Origin: Euborellia annulipes
Taxonomy: Eukaryota > Arthropoda > Insecta > Dermaptera > Anisolabididae
DNA: 64,000 nucleotides
Assembly (NCBI GenBank): GCA_023213315.1
Contig: JAKCPI010009466.1
Location: 1-64,000 of the forward strand
Direction of reading: 5' to 3'
Both the position numbers and the translations under genes were made by a program. Below, piece by piece: positions 1 through 10,621 of the stretch (within the stretch, counting starts at the first letter, position 1; each line of letters begins with the position of its first letter). Under the pieces are notes generated by a model that did not search any database, was not told the DNA's origin, and saw only the letters and a program-made list of their open reading frames with translations.

Positions 1-712
1 GTAAATAGAGATCCAAAAGGCCAAAAATAATTCAACGTCGATAAGCCTACTGATTTAAAATAAAAGATCTTTTTTCAAATTTTCGGAAATTTATAAAAAT
101 TATTTTTCTTAGCCTAATGGCTTTTTGCAAAATAAATCAAATAACTGTTATTTGTGAAATATAATCTTTCCCCTTCCTTAAAATGGATTATTTTTTTATT
201 CTGCCCCTTTCGAAAGTGCATTTAAATTTATATGGAGTTTGAAAAAGTCATTGATACTCTTTATTTTTTTCGACGAGGCCTCCGGAGTAAAAATAATTAA
301 AAATGATCGACGGATCCATCCACACGCCAGCAGCAGGGTAGGCATATTGATATCTCATTTCAGTAAAAAGTTCTAAAAATCCGAATTTTTTACAAAAATG
401 GCGATTGGGGTACTTAAAGGGCCGAATTTCAAAAAAATGATTTTTGATTTTCATCTAAGGGAGGTTTTTAGCGAAGAAAGCAAATTGATAGCTCATCTCG
501 TTTAAGAATTATTTAAAATTAAAAAAAATACACATAAAAGCCAATTTAGTGCCCTTAAATTTGGAATTTCGAAAAATCGCTTCTTATATGGATGCCTACG
601 CAATAAAAGTAATCTACATGCCAAATTACAGCTCTCTAGGCTTTACAGTTTAGGCTGTGCGATGATTGTAAGTCAGTCAGTCAGTTCTCTCTTTATATAT
701 ATAGAGATTTTG
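1..712 (+). repeat. Probable dispersed repeat, 3' end
   Basis: AT-rich non-coding sequence ending in a TCAGTCAGTCAG motif at 671-684 and a TATATATATAGAG stretch at 695-708. Wording such as a 'genomic location, then CCAAATTACAGCTCTCTAGG' block just before a CAGTC microsatellite is typical of widespread invertebrate transposon tails, but I cannot assign the family. No ORF above background. A partner copy is not visible in the window apart from the short block that follows it. Confidence 0.3.
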
Positions 713-766
713 TTTTAAAAATCTTGAATAAAATTTTTTGTAAAAACATATTTGTAAAGAAAATGT
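713..766 (+). repeat. Short direct repeat, copy 1 (partner near 2268-2325)
   Basis: A block of about 55 bp (TTTAAAAATC..AAATTTTTTGTAAAA..CATATTTGTAAAGAAAAT) recurs at about 2268-2325 with small indels. Both copies follow a (TA)n run, so they are likely the same end of one repeat family. The interval between them holds family X and a SINE. Confidence 0.5.
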
Positions 767-1032
767 GGCAAAGAAAACAACTTGATTGTAGATGACCGTA
801 ATGATGACTAATTTTATTATAAGGACATCGGCCCGTTATGAAAATTGCATTCATGGAATGCTCAGCTATTTTATCATATTGGATGGGCGAAATTAACGAT
901 TTGCAAAACATCTTTTGATTGTACTGAAAATGATTCTATATCACTGGACTCGAAATATTTATCAAATAAACGGATAATACGCAAAAGTATTTATTTTTGA
1001 CCGATATCCTTATAATAAAAAAAAAACAGAAT

Positions 1033-1100
1033 TCCAACTTTCGATTGCCGAAGGTAAGAGAAAGTTGTGTGCTGTGCGACCAGTCACACCAGATTTTTGA
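1033..1100 (+). repeat. Family X, isolated left-terminal hairpin (3' half best preserved)
   Basis: Reads AACTTTCGATTGCC-GAA-GGTAAGAGAAAGTT and then GTGTGCTGTGCGACCAGTCACACCAGATTTTT. This is the inner hairpin and 3' arm of the terminal hairpin that defines family X elsewhere in the window. The outer 5' arm is missing, so it is a truncated solo end. Confidence 0.7.
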
Positions 1101-1589
1101 AACGTGGAAAAATGAATTAAAATAATAGATAAAATTAAAATTGTGTTTATTACATTATTTAAAATCTAAAAATAAATTCTTAATTTGATTGCTGAGTGAG
1201 AGTGGGAATGGAGAGAGAAAGAGAGATTTTCTCCTTTTTCTATTCTAATTGAGTCTCTTGATAAAAAATTATTTTTTATTCTTTTATTATTTGTTTAAAT
1301 TATTATATTACCATAATAGAATAAGTATTTTTGGCCTGATTTGAATTATATTAAATAAAACAAATAGAATCCAATGGTCCAAGACTCGTCTGGTCACTTG
1401 GGTTAGACACAACCATTCGATTTTATCAAGTTTGTTTTTAATGGCAATTCTCAGAAACGCATTGTTAAAATATACACAGAAACAGGCTTCTACTCTCTAA
1501 CCTGAGAATATTGACCCTCTCTCTCTCTCTCTCTCGCTAATAAGTGATGCTTTAAAACTAGTAAATTCAAAAAATTACAATTAAATAAA

Positions 1590-2230
1590 AAATCTGGTGT
1601 GACTGATGGCACAGCAGGCAACTTCTCTTATCTTCGGTAATCGAAAGTTGTGTTCTATGCTTGTCACACCAGATTTTTTTGGGTCGAGATATACTAAGTT
1701 TCCGTTGATATTAAAATTCAATATGTAAAATTTATAAACATTGGAAAATATTTATATTTTGTTACCATGGCAACCATTTCTCCTATCTTTCCTATGAAGT
1801 TCAAGAGTAAAGTACGCCCTCGGGGCTTGGTGTAACCTCGAATACCAAAAATCGCGGGTTCGGACCCCAGGCAGTCCGATGATTTTATTTAAGCCATTTG
1901 GATACCAAATGGCTTAAATAAGAATGCCTGGACCCCCAATATTGATTAATAAGGGATAACGTAAATGTCTTATATGGTCTGAGTTGCCGAAAAGATAGTG
2001 TGAATGTGAGTGTACATGAGAAAAGTGTGTTTTTTGAAAGAAAAAAAAAAAAAAAGTAAAGTACCCTTCAAACAATCTTGAGAACAAATTGAGAATATAC
2101 ATTTTAAAGAGTACCTAAATAATATTTGATTTTTGAATTTTAATCAAAATTGTTAGAGGAAATATCTGAAAAAGTACATTAGTAAAGTACTAGTACTCTT
2201 TTGGCCGATTTTGTTCAAAAGCATATTTTC
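1590..2230 (+). mobile_element. Family X element, left hairpin plus body, split by a SINE
   Basis: Starts with the AATCTGGTGTGAC hairpin (loop region ATCTTCGGTAAT, closed by GTCACACCAGATT at 1661-1675). The usual body blocks follow in order: GTCGAGATATAC, TTTCCGTTGATATT, GTTACCATGGCAACC, CTATGAAGTTCAAGAGTAAAGT, then after the SINE GAGAATATACATTTTAAAGAG, GTACATTAGTAAAGTACTAG and TTGGCCGATTTTGTTCAAAAG. No coding capacity. The right terminal hairpin is absent. Class unresolved; a non-autonomous DNA transposon is the simplest reading. Confidence 0.75.
1815..2054 (+). mobile_element. tRNA-derived SINE with target-site duplication
   Basis: Pol III-type head (GCCCTCGGGGCTTGGTGTA..., degenerate B box GGGTTCGGACCCC), then a short palindrome (AAGCCATTTGG / CCAAATGGCTT), a body, a GTCTT..GGT..GCCGAAAAGAT hairpin, a GTGTGAATGTGAG stretch and an A15 tail. 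Both sides carry AGTAAAGTA (1806-1814 and 2055-2063), a clean TSD of the kind LINE machinery makes. It interrupts a family X body at the block that reads uninterrupted in other X copies, so it is younger than that X copy. Confidence 0.88.
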
Positions 2231-2267
2231 AATTAATTAATTAATTAAATTTTATTTTATATATATA

Positions 2268-2325
2268 TATTATTTTAAAATCTCTAATAAAATTTTTGTA
2301 AAACATATTTGTAAAGAAAATTCAA
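2268..2325 (+). repeat. Short direct repeat, copy 2 (partner at 713-766)
   Basis: Matches the earlier block (AAATCTCTAATAAAATTTTTGTAAAACATATTTGTAAAGAAAATT) with small indels. It lies just after a (TA)n tract. Family unknown. Confidence 0.5.
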
Positions 2326-2341
2326 TTAGCAATTTCGTTTT

Positions 2342-2392
2342 AGGGCCCCCTAGATCGGGTGCATCTGTTGCACCTGCCTAGTTACGGCCCTG
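2342..2392 (-). mobile_element. hAT-like terminal fragment
   Basis: On the minus strand this begins CAGGGCCGTAACTAGGCAG and continues through GGTGCAACAGATGCACC to a GGGGGCC block. CAGGG-starting termini with adjacent G-runs are typical of hAT-superfamily MITEs and this terminus resembles a common one. The opposite terminus and the TSD were not found, so it is a solo end. Confidence 0.45.
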
Positions 2393-2454
2393 TAATAGAA
2401 TATTGGGAGATGAGAAAATGCAACTAATTATCTTTAATTTTGGATCATCCGGCT

Positions 2455-2486
2455 CTGAAGATAATCCATATCTGAACCGAAACGTC
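2455..2486 (+). ncRNA. Decayed hammerhead-ribozyme-like core
   Basis: Contains CTGAAGA (CUGANGA box) followed 17 nt later by GAAACGTC (GAAA box plus GUC). Stem II is poorly formed and flanking stem I pairing is not evident, so activity is unlikely. It belongs to the same motif set as the intact copies near 22.3 and 30.5 kb. Confidence 0.4.
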
Positions 2487-2499
2487 GAGAGAGACAATA

Positions 2500-3700
2500 A
2501 AATAAAAGAAAAATTTAATAGCCGTATTTTCTCATAAACAAAAAATAATTCCAATCTTGATTTTTATTCCGTTTTAAAATTTCTTTCTCATTCTACTTAA
2601 TATTTTATCTTCCATTAAAATATTAAATAAAATTTTCTCGTGATAAGATTCCTTCTTTAAAAGCCTAATAAACGTGTGGGGACAGATTTTTTAACTTTTA
2701 TAATTGCATAAATCTATGTTTTTGTTTTTATCTGTTTTTTTTTTTTTTTTTTTTTTTTTTTACTAAAAAATGATTTCAATTTTAATCGATTCAAAATTTT
2801 ATTAGAACTACATTAAGAATGCAGTTAACATTTTATAGGAAGCTATTTCAAAGGAAAAGATCAAGATTGGTTCTAAAATCAATATCTAAAAAAAACATTG
2901 TGTTGTTTGAGCACTTTACATCTGATTCGAATTATAGCCGGTGCTCATCGTTGCTGCCAAACGGGGCTCTAGATTGAATATACTGTGCTTTTTATAGGTT
3001 ATCATAACCAGACTTTACAGGGCTATATTACTAGCTGGCTGGGATTCGCTAGTGTGGGTGTTTATGCGTGTGAATGAATGGCTCTCGGTTGAGATGTGAG
3101 TGTGTCCCCGTCGCTGTTATCACTGCTATATAAACAGGTTATCTAAAACACAATACCTGAATAATTCATGTTAGCGCAATGTCACAGGCAGGTTTTGCGA
3201 TTTGTCTCTCCTGACTAGAAGGTTATGGCATCCACTCAATCTCAAAGTTACATGCAATGCAGAACCTGATGGCACCTGCTTCGTGTTAACTCAGTTAGTT
3301 CACCACCAAATGAATTCGCAACGCAATTTATTAAATGTTCAAATTTAATTCATTTAATGAATTGTACGCTTTATCACAAATCGGTGCAATTAGAATGTCT
3401 AAGGGAGGTCTCCGGAGCTATTTCCCCTCGACCAAGTAAATTTTATTTTATTATTATAGGTATATTGCTTATCATTCGTTGTTTAATTATTTTAAACATT
3501 TTTATAACAAGTAATTTATTCAGCAATCTTAGTGGCAATGAATCATTGTAAAATAAACTTTGAGTTAAAAAATTTGAATATTTATCATTTTTTTTTTTTT
3601 TTTTATCTAAATAGATCTATTTGAAACTTAAAAGTCATAGTTTGTAGTGAAAAATGAAATTTTTTAAGCAAAATTGTAGCAGAGTGGTAGAGTACACGGG
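2500..3700. other. Intergenic stretch without a recognisable gene
   Basis: Holds a T-run at 2737-2761 and a second T-run near 3587-3605. Sequence between 2900 and 3330 has higher complexity (for example GCTGCCAAACGGGGC and TGGCTGGGATTCGC) and no repeat partner in the window, so it may be unique DNA. The longest ORF (3357-3551, 64 codons) has no recognisable motif. Confidence 0.5.
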
Positions 3701-3710
3701 GGGCAGAAGG

Positions 3711-3974
3711 CAGGGGCGTATATAGAAATTTTTTTCGGGGGGGGGGGGGCCTGAACTCAAAAAATTTTCTGGGGAAAATTTTTTTTTTAAGAAACTAAAT
3801 TTTTTTTCACACGAAATTTTTTGCGGAACATTTTTTCTTTTGCGGAACCAAAGTTTTCCATCCTGCGGAAATATTTGTTGCGCTGATGTCTCTATATCCC
3901 TATATATGTATGTATGTGTTTGGGAAATTTCGGAGGGGGGCCCTCGCCCCCCCCCCCCCTTATATACGCCCCTG
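3711..3974 (+). mobile_element. hAT-type MITE, G-run family, copy 1
   Basis: Terminal inverted repeats CAGGGGCGTATATAGAA and TATATACGCCCCTG (inverted), with long G and C runs just inside each end. Eight-base flanks GCAGAAGG and GCAGAAAG differ at one position, fitting a hAT TSD. The interior (TGCGGAACATTTTTTCTTTTGCGG, CACACGAAATTTTTTGCGG, TTGTTGCGCTGATGTCT) matches the copy at 10833-11071 closely. No coding capacity. Confidence 0.88.
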
Positions 3975-4157
3975 GCAGAAAGTTGCTTACCATCCCAAAA
4001 ATATATTTCAATTGACTACCATTCAATACATACCAGGTATTGAGACGGAATCAAAATGGTCATAGATACTGAAAAAGACTATAAAATTTTCCAAAATTAG
4101 AGATTTGTATGTGATGTAAAGGTACCAAATCTTCACTGAGCTAAATTTTCAGGAGTG

Positions 4158-4335
4158 CCGATTAAAAAAAGTTCAAAAAATCGATTTTTTTTTTTATTAC
4201 TGATTCCGGTTAACTAGCTCTTCATCTTATATGATGAAAAAATATTCGATTCAGTATTTTATATAACAAATTTGAAAAAACAAGACTTTAAACTCATTTT
4301 TCTCAAAACTAGGTTTTTCATAACCAAAATTTTAA
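4158..4335 (+). repeat. Dispersed repeat, copy 1 (partner at 52560-52745)
   Basis: Shared order of blocks: TTAAAAAAAGTTCAAAAAATCGA, TTATTACTGATTCC, TCTTCA..TTATATGATGAAA, ATTCGATTCAGTATTTTATAT, GAAAAAACAAGACTTTAAACTC and TTTTTCTCAAAACTAGG. The partner near 52.6 kb carries the same blocks with scattered substitutions. No coding potential; family unknown. Confidence 0.6.
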
Positions 4336-4351
4336 AGAAGGATGATTAAAA

Positions 4352-4597
4352 AGGCCAAGCAGCTATTATTATTTCTTTATTGGTATCAAACCCACAGCGA
4401 CTTTTCGGCCCACTATGCGACCATCTTCATGGCTAGAGTTTAGTCAATATTAAACCTCTTAAGTTCTTTGATAGACATTTATTTATAATTTACGATCTAT
4501 CACAATTACATTCAGCGCCAGTCAAATTTAATATTAATAAATAAATTAAATTTGACTGGCGTAGATGTAATTGTGATAGATCGTAAATTATTTAATA
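4352..4597 (-). mobile_element. Foldback element with decayed hammerhead-like core
   Basis: The minus strand reads ATGAAGATGGTCGC...GGGCCGAAAAGTCGC, a decayed CUGANGA..GAAA arrangement. The right part (4488-4593) is a near-perfect palindrome with arms of about 50 bp (TTTACGATCTATCACAATTA / TAATTGTGATAGATCGTAAA) around a short AT loop. The left 170 bp matches 58400-58565 (CTTTATT..CCCACAGCGAC..GCGACCATCTTCATGGCTAGAG), so this is a repeated family. Confidence 0.65.
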
Positions 4598-4787
4598 AGA
4601 GTGATTAATTTAATTAATAAAAGTGATTATATTTCTCCCTCCTTGATATAGATCTTTAATTTATTTGAAAACAAAAAAAAGCTACATTTATTGTTAAAAA
4701 TATCTAAGTTTTTGTTAGTTTTCCTGGAGTTGGACGAATTGTGAACGACGCTTGTTAAGAGTTGCGCATAAATAGTAGAGTAGAGGG

Positions 4788-5100
4788 GTGAAATTCACTA
4801 GTAACAAGGATGCCTCTTCTTCCTTTCTATTCCCGGGGGAGAGTCCAGGTTCCTGTGGGAAACGTTCCAGGAAATGGCGCCCCGATGACAACTTGGCCAG
4901 AACAACAGAGAAGGACGACGACGACGACGACAACGCACCAAGAAAAACTCTTCAAGAACATTGTTTTCAGGGACACACAACCACGGTTAGAACATGCGGC
5001 AACTTTTCTAATATATTTATACGGCATCACACACACACACACACAGACTTACGCGGGCGCCTACAACCCAACAGAGAGATAAATAGAATAAATTAAAAAC
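4788..5100. other. GC-richer patch with two microsatellites
   Basis: Contains a (GAC)n run at 4913-4932 and a (CA)n run at 5029-5045. Overlapping ORFs are open on both strands (up to 102 codons), but they run through the microsatellites and share no recognisable motif, so I read them as composition artefacts. No splice or promoter evidence. Confidence 0.45.
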
Positions 5101-6540
5101 AATTAAGTTAAAGTCCCCGGGAGCCTGAGCATCATCACGCTCTACATCATATGTTTTTTAATTAATTCACAAAGGAATTTTAAAAATAAAGAGAAGAAGT
5201 AGTAAATATACATAAACAAGTAGTCTATATACATATCTAATCTAAAACTAGAAATATTACTTTATTTAATCTATCATAATTAGGTAAAAGTTATATTTCA
5301 TTTATTAAATAAGTAAATTTAAGCTCTACAAGCTTCTTAATGAGTAGCTTAACAATAAGGCCTTATTTAATTTTAAAGTACTTTGAAAAGTATAAAAACA
5401 TTAATTAAAAATCACCTCTCTAAGGAATTGACTTTTGTCTTGTTTATAAACTACGTCGAATGAAAATTTTATTAATTCATTACAATTTCAATTTCCGAGT
5501 TTAATTTATTTTCTGATTAACCGCTGGTCAAAAGACAAAGCAGCGAAGGTCCTCGAAAGGCTCAAGCCCTTCCTTCCTAAGGGACCACTTGGCTGGCCTA
5601 TCAATCGACAGCCAGGCTGTAAATAAACCTTTCATATAATTATATATCTTCTAAGTAAATAAACTCAATCTAATTGAAATCTATCGCTGATTCGGAGGCC
5701 CCTCTGCAAACACTCGACCGCAAACCGCCAATCAAATCGGTTCAAGCAGATGGACCGGCCAAATTAAATAACCGAGGCCAAGATCAAAGTCACATGGTCT
5801 TCCGGCTCCAACAAAAAAAAAAAAAAAAAAACTCCATCACCGGCTTTTGTGGGACTAAAAAGAACGAGAAACGAGAGCACCCTGTCTCCTGATCAAACAC
5901 ATATCTTTGATTAATAGAAAAATTGTTATTACCCATGACAAATATTATCTGATTTTATCGTTAATAAAACCAGACATATAAAAAGGAATAGGAAATAAAA
6001 AAAAAGCGATAAAAGAAATAAGATGTGAATAAACAAAAATATGAAACCCTATTGATGTTATACATTTTGACAAGGTCCAATATTTTTCCATTTATGTTAA
6101 AAGCCTTTCTGATAGAAAAGAATCTTATCAGTTAACATTCAATATTTCATTCGTTTCTATTATAAATTCAGAATAAAACACCCTTGAAATAAGTATTTTC
6201 TTCGGTAGGGAGGGTCTTGAGTCCCTCTCTATTTCTCTCTGATATTTTATCTCTAATATAATGCATTTAATATAAAAAGCAGGAGGTTAGAGAAAGAAAG
6301 GTAGTAACAAAAAGACCCTTTGACCATTAGGAAGAAAAAAAATATCAAATATATCAGGGTTTAAGATATTGAGCTGAGAAAAGAGAAGAAAGGTTAGAGG
6401 GAGATTAGATTTAGAGTTTTTTTTTTTTTTTTAGTAGATCTTAGAGGTTGTCATTCAACGAAATTAGTAATGTATAGAGTCTTAAAAATCTGAATTTTTC
6501 TAGGAAATTAGAAAATATTAATTTCGAGACGCTACGTGAA
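5100..6540. other. Intergenic stretch, no gene seen
   Basis: Mostly AT-rich. Two GC-richer pockets at 5515-5625 and 5685-5900 are separated by AT sequence; the second contains an A19 run and a 72-codon ORF without a recognisable motif. A purine-rich AAGAGAAGAAAGG tract lies near 6380. Confidence 0.45.
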
Positions 6541-6546
6541 TAAAAA

Positions 6547-6582
6547 AATCTGGTGTGACTGTCTGTACGACACACAACTTGT
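6547..6582 (+). repeat. Family X, solo 5' arm of the terminal hairpin
   Basis: Reads AATCTGGTGTGACTG..CACACAACTT, the outer 5' arm of the family X hairpin, then diverges. No 3' arm follows. Confidence 0.55.
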
Positions 6583-6810
6583 TTTTTTATAGTAAATTTT
6601 TCCTCGTGACTCAAATAATCACTCCATTTTTCCCTGTTGTGAAAATCATTCGATCTTTTTTTTTCATAAAATTTTATAAATTCAACTTTGAATTGTTGTC
6701 ACACTTAAAGAAAACCCCGGGTCCCCAATGTGACAATTAGCAACGTTTTGGCCAGACCTCTGCCTCCCTTAACGTAATATGTGGACGATCCCTAAGATAT
6801 ATAATATTCG

Positions 6811-7096
6811 TTTTTTTTTTTTTTTTTTTTTTTGAAAAAAAAAACATTCACACTTTTTTCTCATTCACACTCACACTCACACACACATTCACACAGTCTT
6901 TTCGGCAACTTAGGCCATTTAAGACTTTAGACGATAACCGTTGTATTTAATATATATATTGTGGGTTCAGGCATTTCTATTTAAGCCATCTGGTATCCAA
7001 ATGGCTTAAATAAAATCATCGGACTGCCTGGGTCCGAACCCGCGACGTTTGATATAGGAGGTAGGCACGCTACCTACTACGCCAAACTCGGGGGCA
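6811..7096 (-). mobile_element. tRNA-derived SINE, full length, with TSD
   Basis: Minus-strand copy of the SINE at 1815-2054. Reading on the minus strand: head with CCCGAGTTTGGCGTAGTAGG (A-box-like TTTGGCGTAGTAGG), B box GGGTTCGGACCC, the AAGCCATTTGG palindrome, a longer body, hairpin GTCTTAAATGGCCTAAGTTGC..GCCGAAAAGAC, a GTGTGAATG-rich stretch, and an A-rich tail seen here as T23. Flanked by AATATTCG (6803-6810 and 7097-7104). Best-preserved example of this family in the window. Confidence 0.9.
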
Positions 7097-7104
7097 AATA
7101 TTCG

Positions 7105-7632
7105 TTTATTTAATAATAATTGGGAGTGGGGGGATTGGAGGTGTAATAAAGAAAAAAAAAAAAAACTGTTTGAAAATTTTATATACATGTAAAAGGGAAA
7201 TTTTCAGAGATGATCCTTTTTACTATCATTTGATTGGTTGAACGAATGGTTAGAAAAAATTATATTCTTAATTATTCAATTTTAGTTCCATGTGAACATT
7301 CTCTAGGAAATTCTAAACTCAATACAAAAAATCCGATGCGAATTGGATGCGCGGTTTTTGAGTTATAGACAATTGAATTATCAAAGATTTTATTCATTTC
7401 CAATGTTATTTATTTCCAGCTCTTGATTTGGCCAAAGGAGGGGAGGGTCGTGGGCGGCAGGTTCCCCCACCCCTCTGCTCTGATTGTCGCTGAGGAGAAA
7501 AAGGCGCCAGGCGCAGGCTCTCTCCCCCTTCCCTCTTTTCTAAGAAAAATTATTTCTCTTTTATTTAAAAATAATAATTTAACAGCTTTTAAGATAAATT
7601 TTTTTTTTTTTTGACACTTGGAAAAATTGTAA
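7105..7632. other. Intergenic stretch, no gene seen
   Basis: Includes a GC-richer patch at 7420-7540 with palindromic AGGCGCCAGGCGC. ORFs open on both strands there (63 and 119 codons) contain homopolymer-encoded Phe/Lys runs and no recognisable motif. Confidence 0.4.
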
Positions 7633-8170
7633 AAATCTGGTGTGACTGGCGCACAGCACACAACTTTCTCTTTCCCTTCGGTAAGAGAAAGTTGTGCACC
7701 GTGCTGAATAAAATAAAAAAAAAAAAAAAAAAAAAACTGAATTACATCAGCAAAGTGTACTTCAAACAATTTTCACAAAATATTACTGGTATACTTGTTA
7801 AAAGGGCATCTAAATAATAATTAATTTATATGAATTTTAATCTAATAAAAATAAAAGGATTTAAATTCTGTTACAATGGCAACCATTTCTCCTTCTTTAC
7901 TATGAAGTACAAGAGTAAAGTGGTCTTCAGAAGATTTCAACGGCAAAATGAGAATATACATTTTAAAGAGCATCTAAAAAATAGTTGATTGATGAATTAA
8001 AAAAAAAAATAGTTAAAGCGAATTTTGAGAAAATCGAAAAAAAACACTAAAAAAGTACATCAGTAAAGTACTAGTACTTTTTTGCCGATTTTGTTTAAAA
8101 GTTTATTTACACGAGTTCAGGGGGTGCTTAACTTTAACCTCCTAGCTCATTTCCTTCACAGGACCATTCG
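7633..8170 (+). mobile_element. Family X element with internal rearrangement
   Basis: Begins with the terminal hairpin (AATCTGGTGTGACTGGCGC ... CCCTTCGGTAAGAGAAAGTTG), whose cUUCGg loop is intact but whose outer 3' arm is replaced by an A-rich run at 7716-7736. The body resumes with GTTACAATGGCAACC, GAAGTACAAGAGTAAAGTGG, GAGAATATACATTTTAAAGAG, GTACATCAGTAAAGTACTAG and CCTAGCTCATTTCCTTCA, then stops. No coding capacity. Confidence 0.7.
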
Positions 8171-9200
8171 GAAACGTCATACTAAAAGGCTCATTATATT
8201 TTCCAAAAAAAAAGACAAAGTATTATCTTACTTCAAATCCTATAGTCAAGATCTAGACCAATCAGAATTTAAAAGATTAGATTTAATTTACTTTACTAGG
8301 ACCAAGCCCGGAATCTCCAACCTCGGAGGGCTTTTACTTTCAAAGGCGACGCTAATAACCTATGACTTGTTAAATCCGAATCGAGACATATGCTGAAAAT
8401 TAATAGCTGATGCAAATAAATAGGATATGGAAACTATTTATTTTTTAATTTAACAAATTCTATTGTTTTGTTTTTTAGGATGATTGTAAAATGAAAGATC
8501 GCCTCTGGGGTTTCGCCAATGGATAAGATCGATTGAATTTTTTTCAAAAGATACCATAAAAGATAAAAATCTATTTTATTTGGTATTTATGAATTTAGTA
8601 TCAACTATTAAAGCCCGGAGAGAAATTTCTTATTGCAAGAAAAATAAAAATACTATTTAAAAATGGAATGCGGAATATGAAAAAAAAAAATTATTACTTT
8701 TTCTATAAAATAATACACTATTTTATATTTTCTATTAAAAAAGTATTTTATATGAATATAATATTATAAATATTTTAGTAAAATTTTTTCATACAAAAAA
8801 GAGATCTTCCTCGTTATGAAAAGAGATAGAATTCGTTTTTATGTTTATAAATATGAATATTAAAAAATAAATGAAATAAACAGCCCCACCTTAGGCGATT
8901 TTCACAGGTAATAATTTATAAATTTTAACATAATAACAGTAATATAGTTTTTTTTATATTATTATTATTATTATATTAGGTTTTATAAAAAGGCGCTCCT
9001 TTAACTTGTTATACTAAAATGAAAGAGATATCAATTTATGAAGTGCAGTAGCTCGAAAATGTTTTTAAACAAGTTTTAATTTTTTTTTTTTTTTTAAATA
9101 GAGTCGTTAATTATGAGGGAGATATAAATTTTTATCCAGGTACAAATAACACATAAGAGGACGACAAAAAAAAAAATCATCGAGCAGATATTTATTTTCG
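8171..9200. other. AT-rich intergenic stretch
   Basis: Very AT-rich with no recognisable repeat or gene. A 104-codon ORF spans 8082-8396, overlapping the end of the family X copy, and has no motif I recognise. Its start lies inside the transposon, so it is probably fortuitous. Confidence 0.45.
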
Positions 9201-9860
9201 TGGGTACATGACGCCAACAAGGAGTCTAATAAATTCTTGAATGCACGAGATTATTAAAAGTCAGCCGCAATTTGTAGAGAGTAGGGGGATTGGGAGTCTG
9301 ACTCATACTTCGGATGGACCAAGGGCAATCAATGATTTGTTCCATATTTTCGACGATGAGGGAGGGGGGCGTTTTATAATCGGCCCGGATGTGGTGCTGG
9401 AGGTGATTTATCGCTTTTAACACGCACCATAATTGTTGTGATTGTCGTGGTCGGTGGTTTTTGGTTTGACCCTCGGGTTCTTCAAACCGTCGGCCCAACC
9501 CCCCCCACCCCCCAGGAACAATGACGCATCCCAAGTTGTCACACTTTTAGTGAGAGAGTGAGGAGGTTCAATTTTTGTTCGCGATGTGTGCTGATGTTGA
9601 TGTTGTGTCGCGATAAATCAGTGATAAGTGGGTGTGCCCATGGCGGCCATGCCACCCCCTTCCTCCTCCGGTTTATTTATTGTTCTTTGGTCCAGGCAGA
9701 CTAAAAGTCGCAGTCACCACAACCCTATTGACAGCAACGCCTTTTGCTATTCTCGTTTTTACACTATCACACCCCACAGCTGAGATTGATAATGACATTT
9801 GGAAATTAATCAAACGATTGAATGATTGCAAGAAAAAAAAAAATTTTCCTCTCTAATACA
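9200..9860. other. GC-richer unique island
   Basis: Base composition rises well above the flanks and there is no repeat partner in the window. Contains CpG-bearing blocks (GACGATGAGGGAGG, TTGTCGTGGTCGG, CATGGCGGCCATG) and a C-run near 9498. ORFs on both strands (102 and 74 codons) are unrecognised. Such an island between AT-rich deserts could be regulatory DNA or an undetected exon; nothing in it decides. Confidence 0.35.
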
Positions 9861-10287
9861 ACTCTTATTCTAAAAATACTAAAATCTTAGAAAGTGGTGT
9901 TTTATTCAGATTTAAACATTAATATAAAAAATGCACTTAATTAAGAGCGAATATTCGTAATTAAAGCTTCAAAGAGCTATTAAATAAGATTTATATTAAT
10001 TTTTTTTATGATTTAAGTGAATTTTTAACGACTTGAAGATAGTTTTAAAAATGATATGAATTAATTAATTACACTACGAAGGATTTGAACTCTAACCCTT
10101 GCGTGCATGGTGGTCTTGGCCCCGATTATCTTTCGCACTTGAAACAGATGTGACCTTAGAATTAAATGTCATTTAGTTATGATTTCATAATTATTTTGGT
10201 GCATTAAATATTTACCTCTTTTTATTTTAGAGAAAAAATACGCTCGAAATTATTAATTTTAATTTTTTATATTTCAGTCTTTTAGAG
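9861..10287. other. AT-rich stretch with a possible decayed tRNA-like sequence
   Basis: Minus strand 10070-10135 contains GAGTTCAAATCC, which fits the B-box consensus, and an A-box-like GGGGCCAAGACC at a plausible distance. No tail or TSD, so a decayed SINE is possible but unproven. Confidence 0.25.
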
Positions 10288-10550
10288 CAGTGTTTCCCAA
10301 CCTTTTGAAGTTCACGGGAATAACATTAAACACTAGGGGCACCCTAGAAAAAATTAAGTTTAATATGCAAATTTATTGAAATATTATATAAATAAATAAC
10401 GTACACCATAACATAATATAGAAAACTTTACTACAGTCGCTGAGTAAAAATACATCAATAGTTTTGTTAGCTTAAGTAAAGGGCAATTTTTTTTAGGTTT
10501 CTCGGGGCACCCCTTAGCCAATCACGCGGCACACTGGTTGGGAACCACTG
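10288..10550 (+). mobile_element. hAT-type MITE
   Basis: Starts CAGTGTTTCCCAACC and ends GGTTGGGAACCACTG, a canonical hAT terminal inverted repeat pair. Subterminal CACGGGAATAACATT and TCGGGGCACCCC differ from the other hATs here. Flanking octamers TTTTAGAG and CTTTGAAG match at five of eight positions, so the TSD is eroded. About 263 bp, AT-rich, non-coding. Confidence 0.85.
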
Positions 10551-10621
10551 CTTTGAAGTATGTAATTTTATAATATTAAATATCGGTAACTTCTGGCGAG
10601 ATATTTGAATTTTCTATATTT

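Noticed and set aside
4788..5096. Overlapping ORFs of 60-102 codons on both strands
   Set aside because: They run through (GAC)n and (CA)n microsatellites, have no recognisable motif and are open in several frames at once, which is a composition effect.
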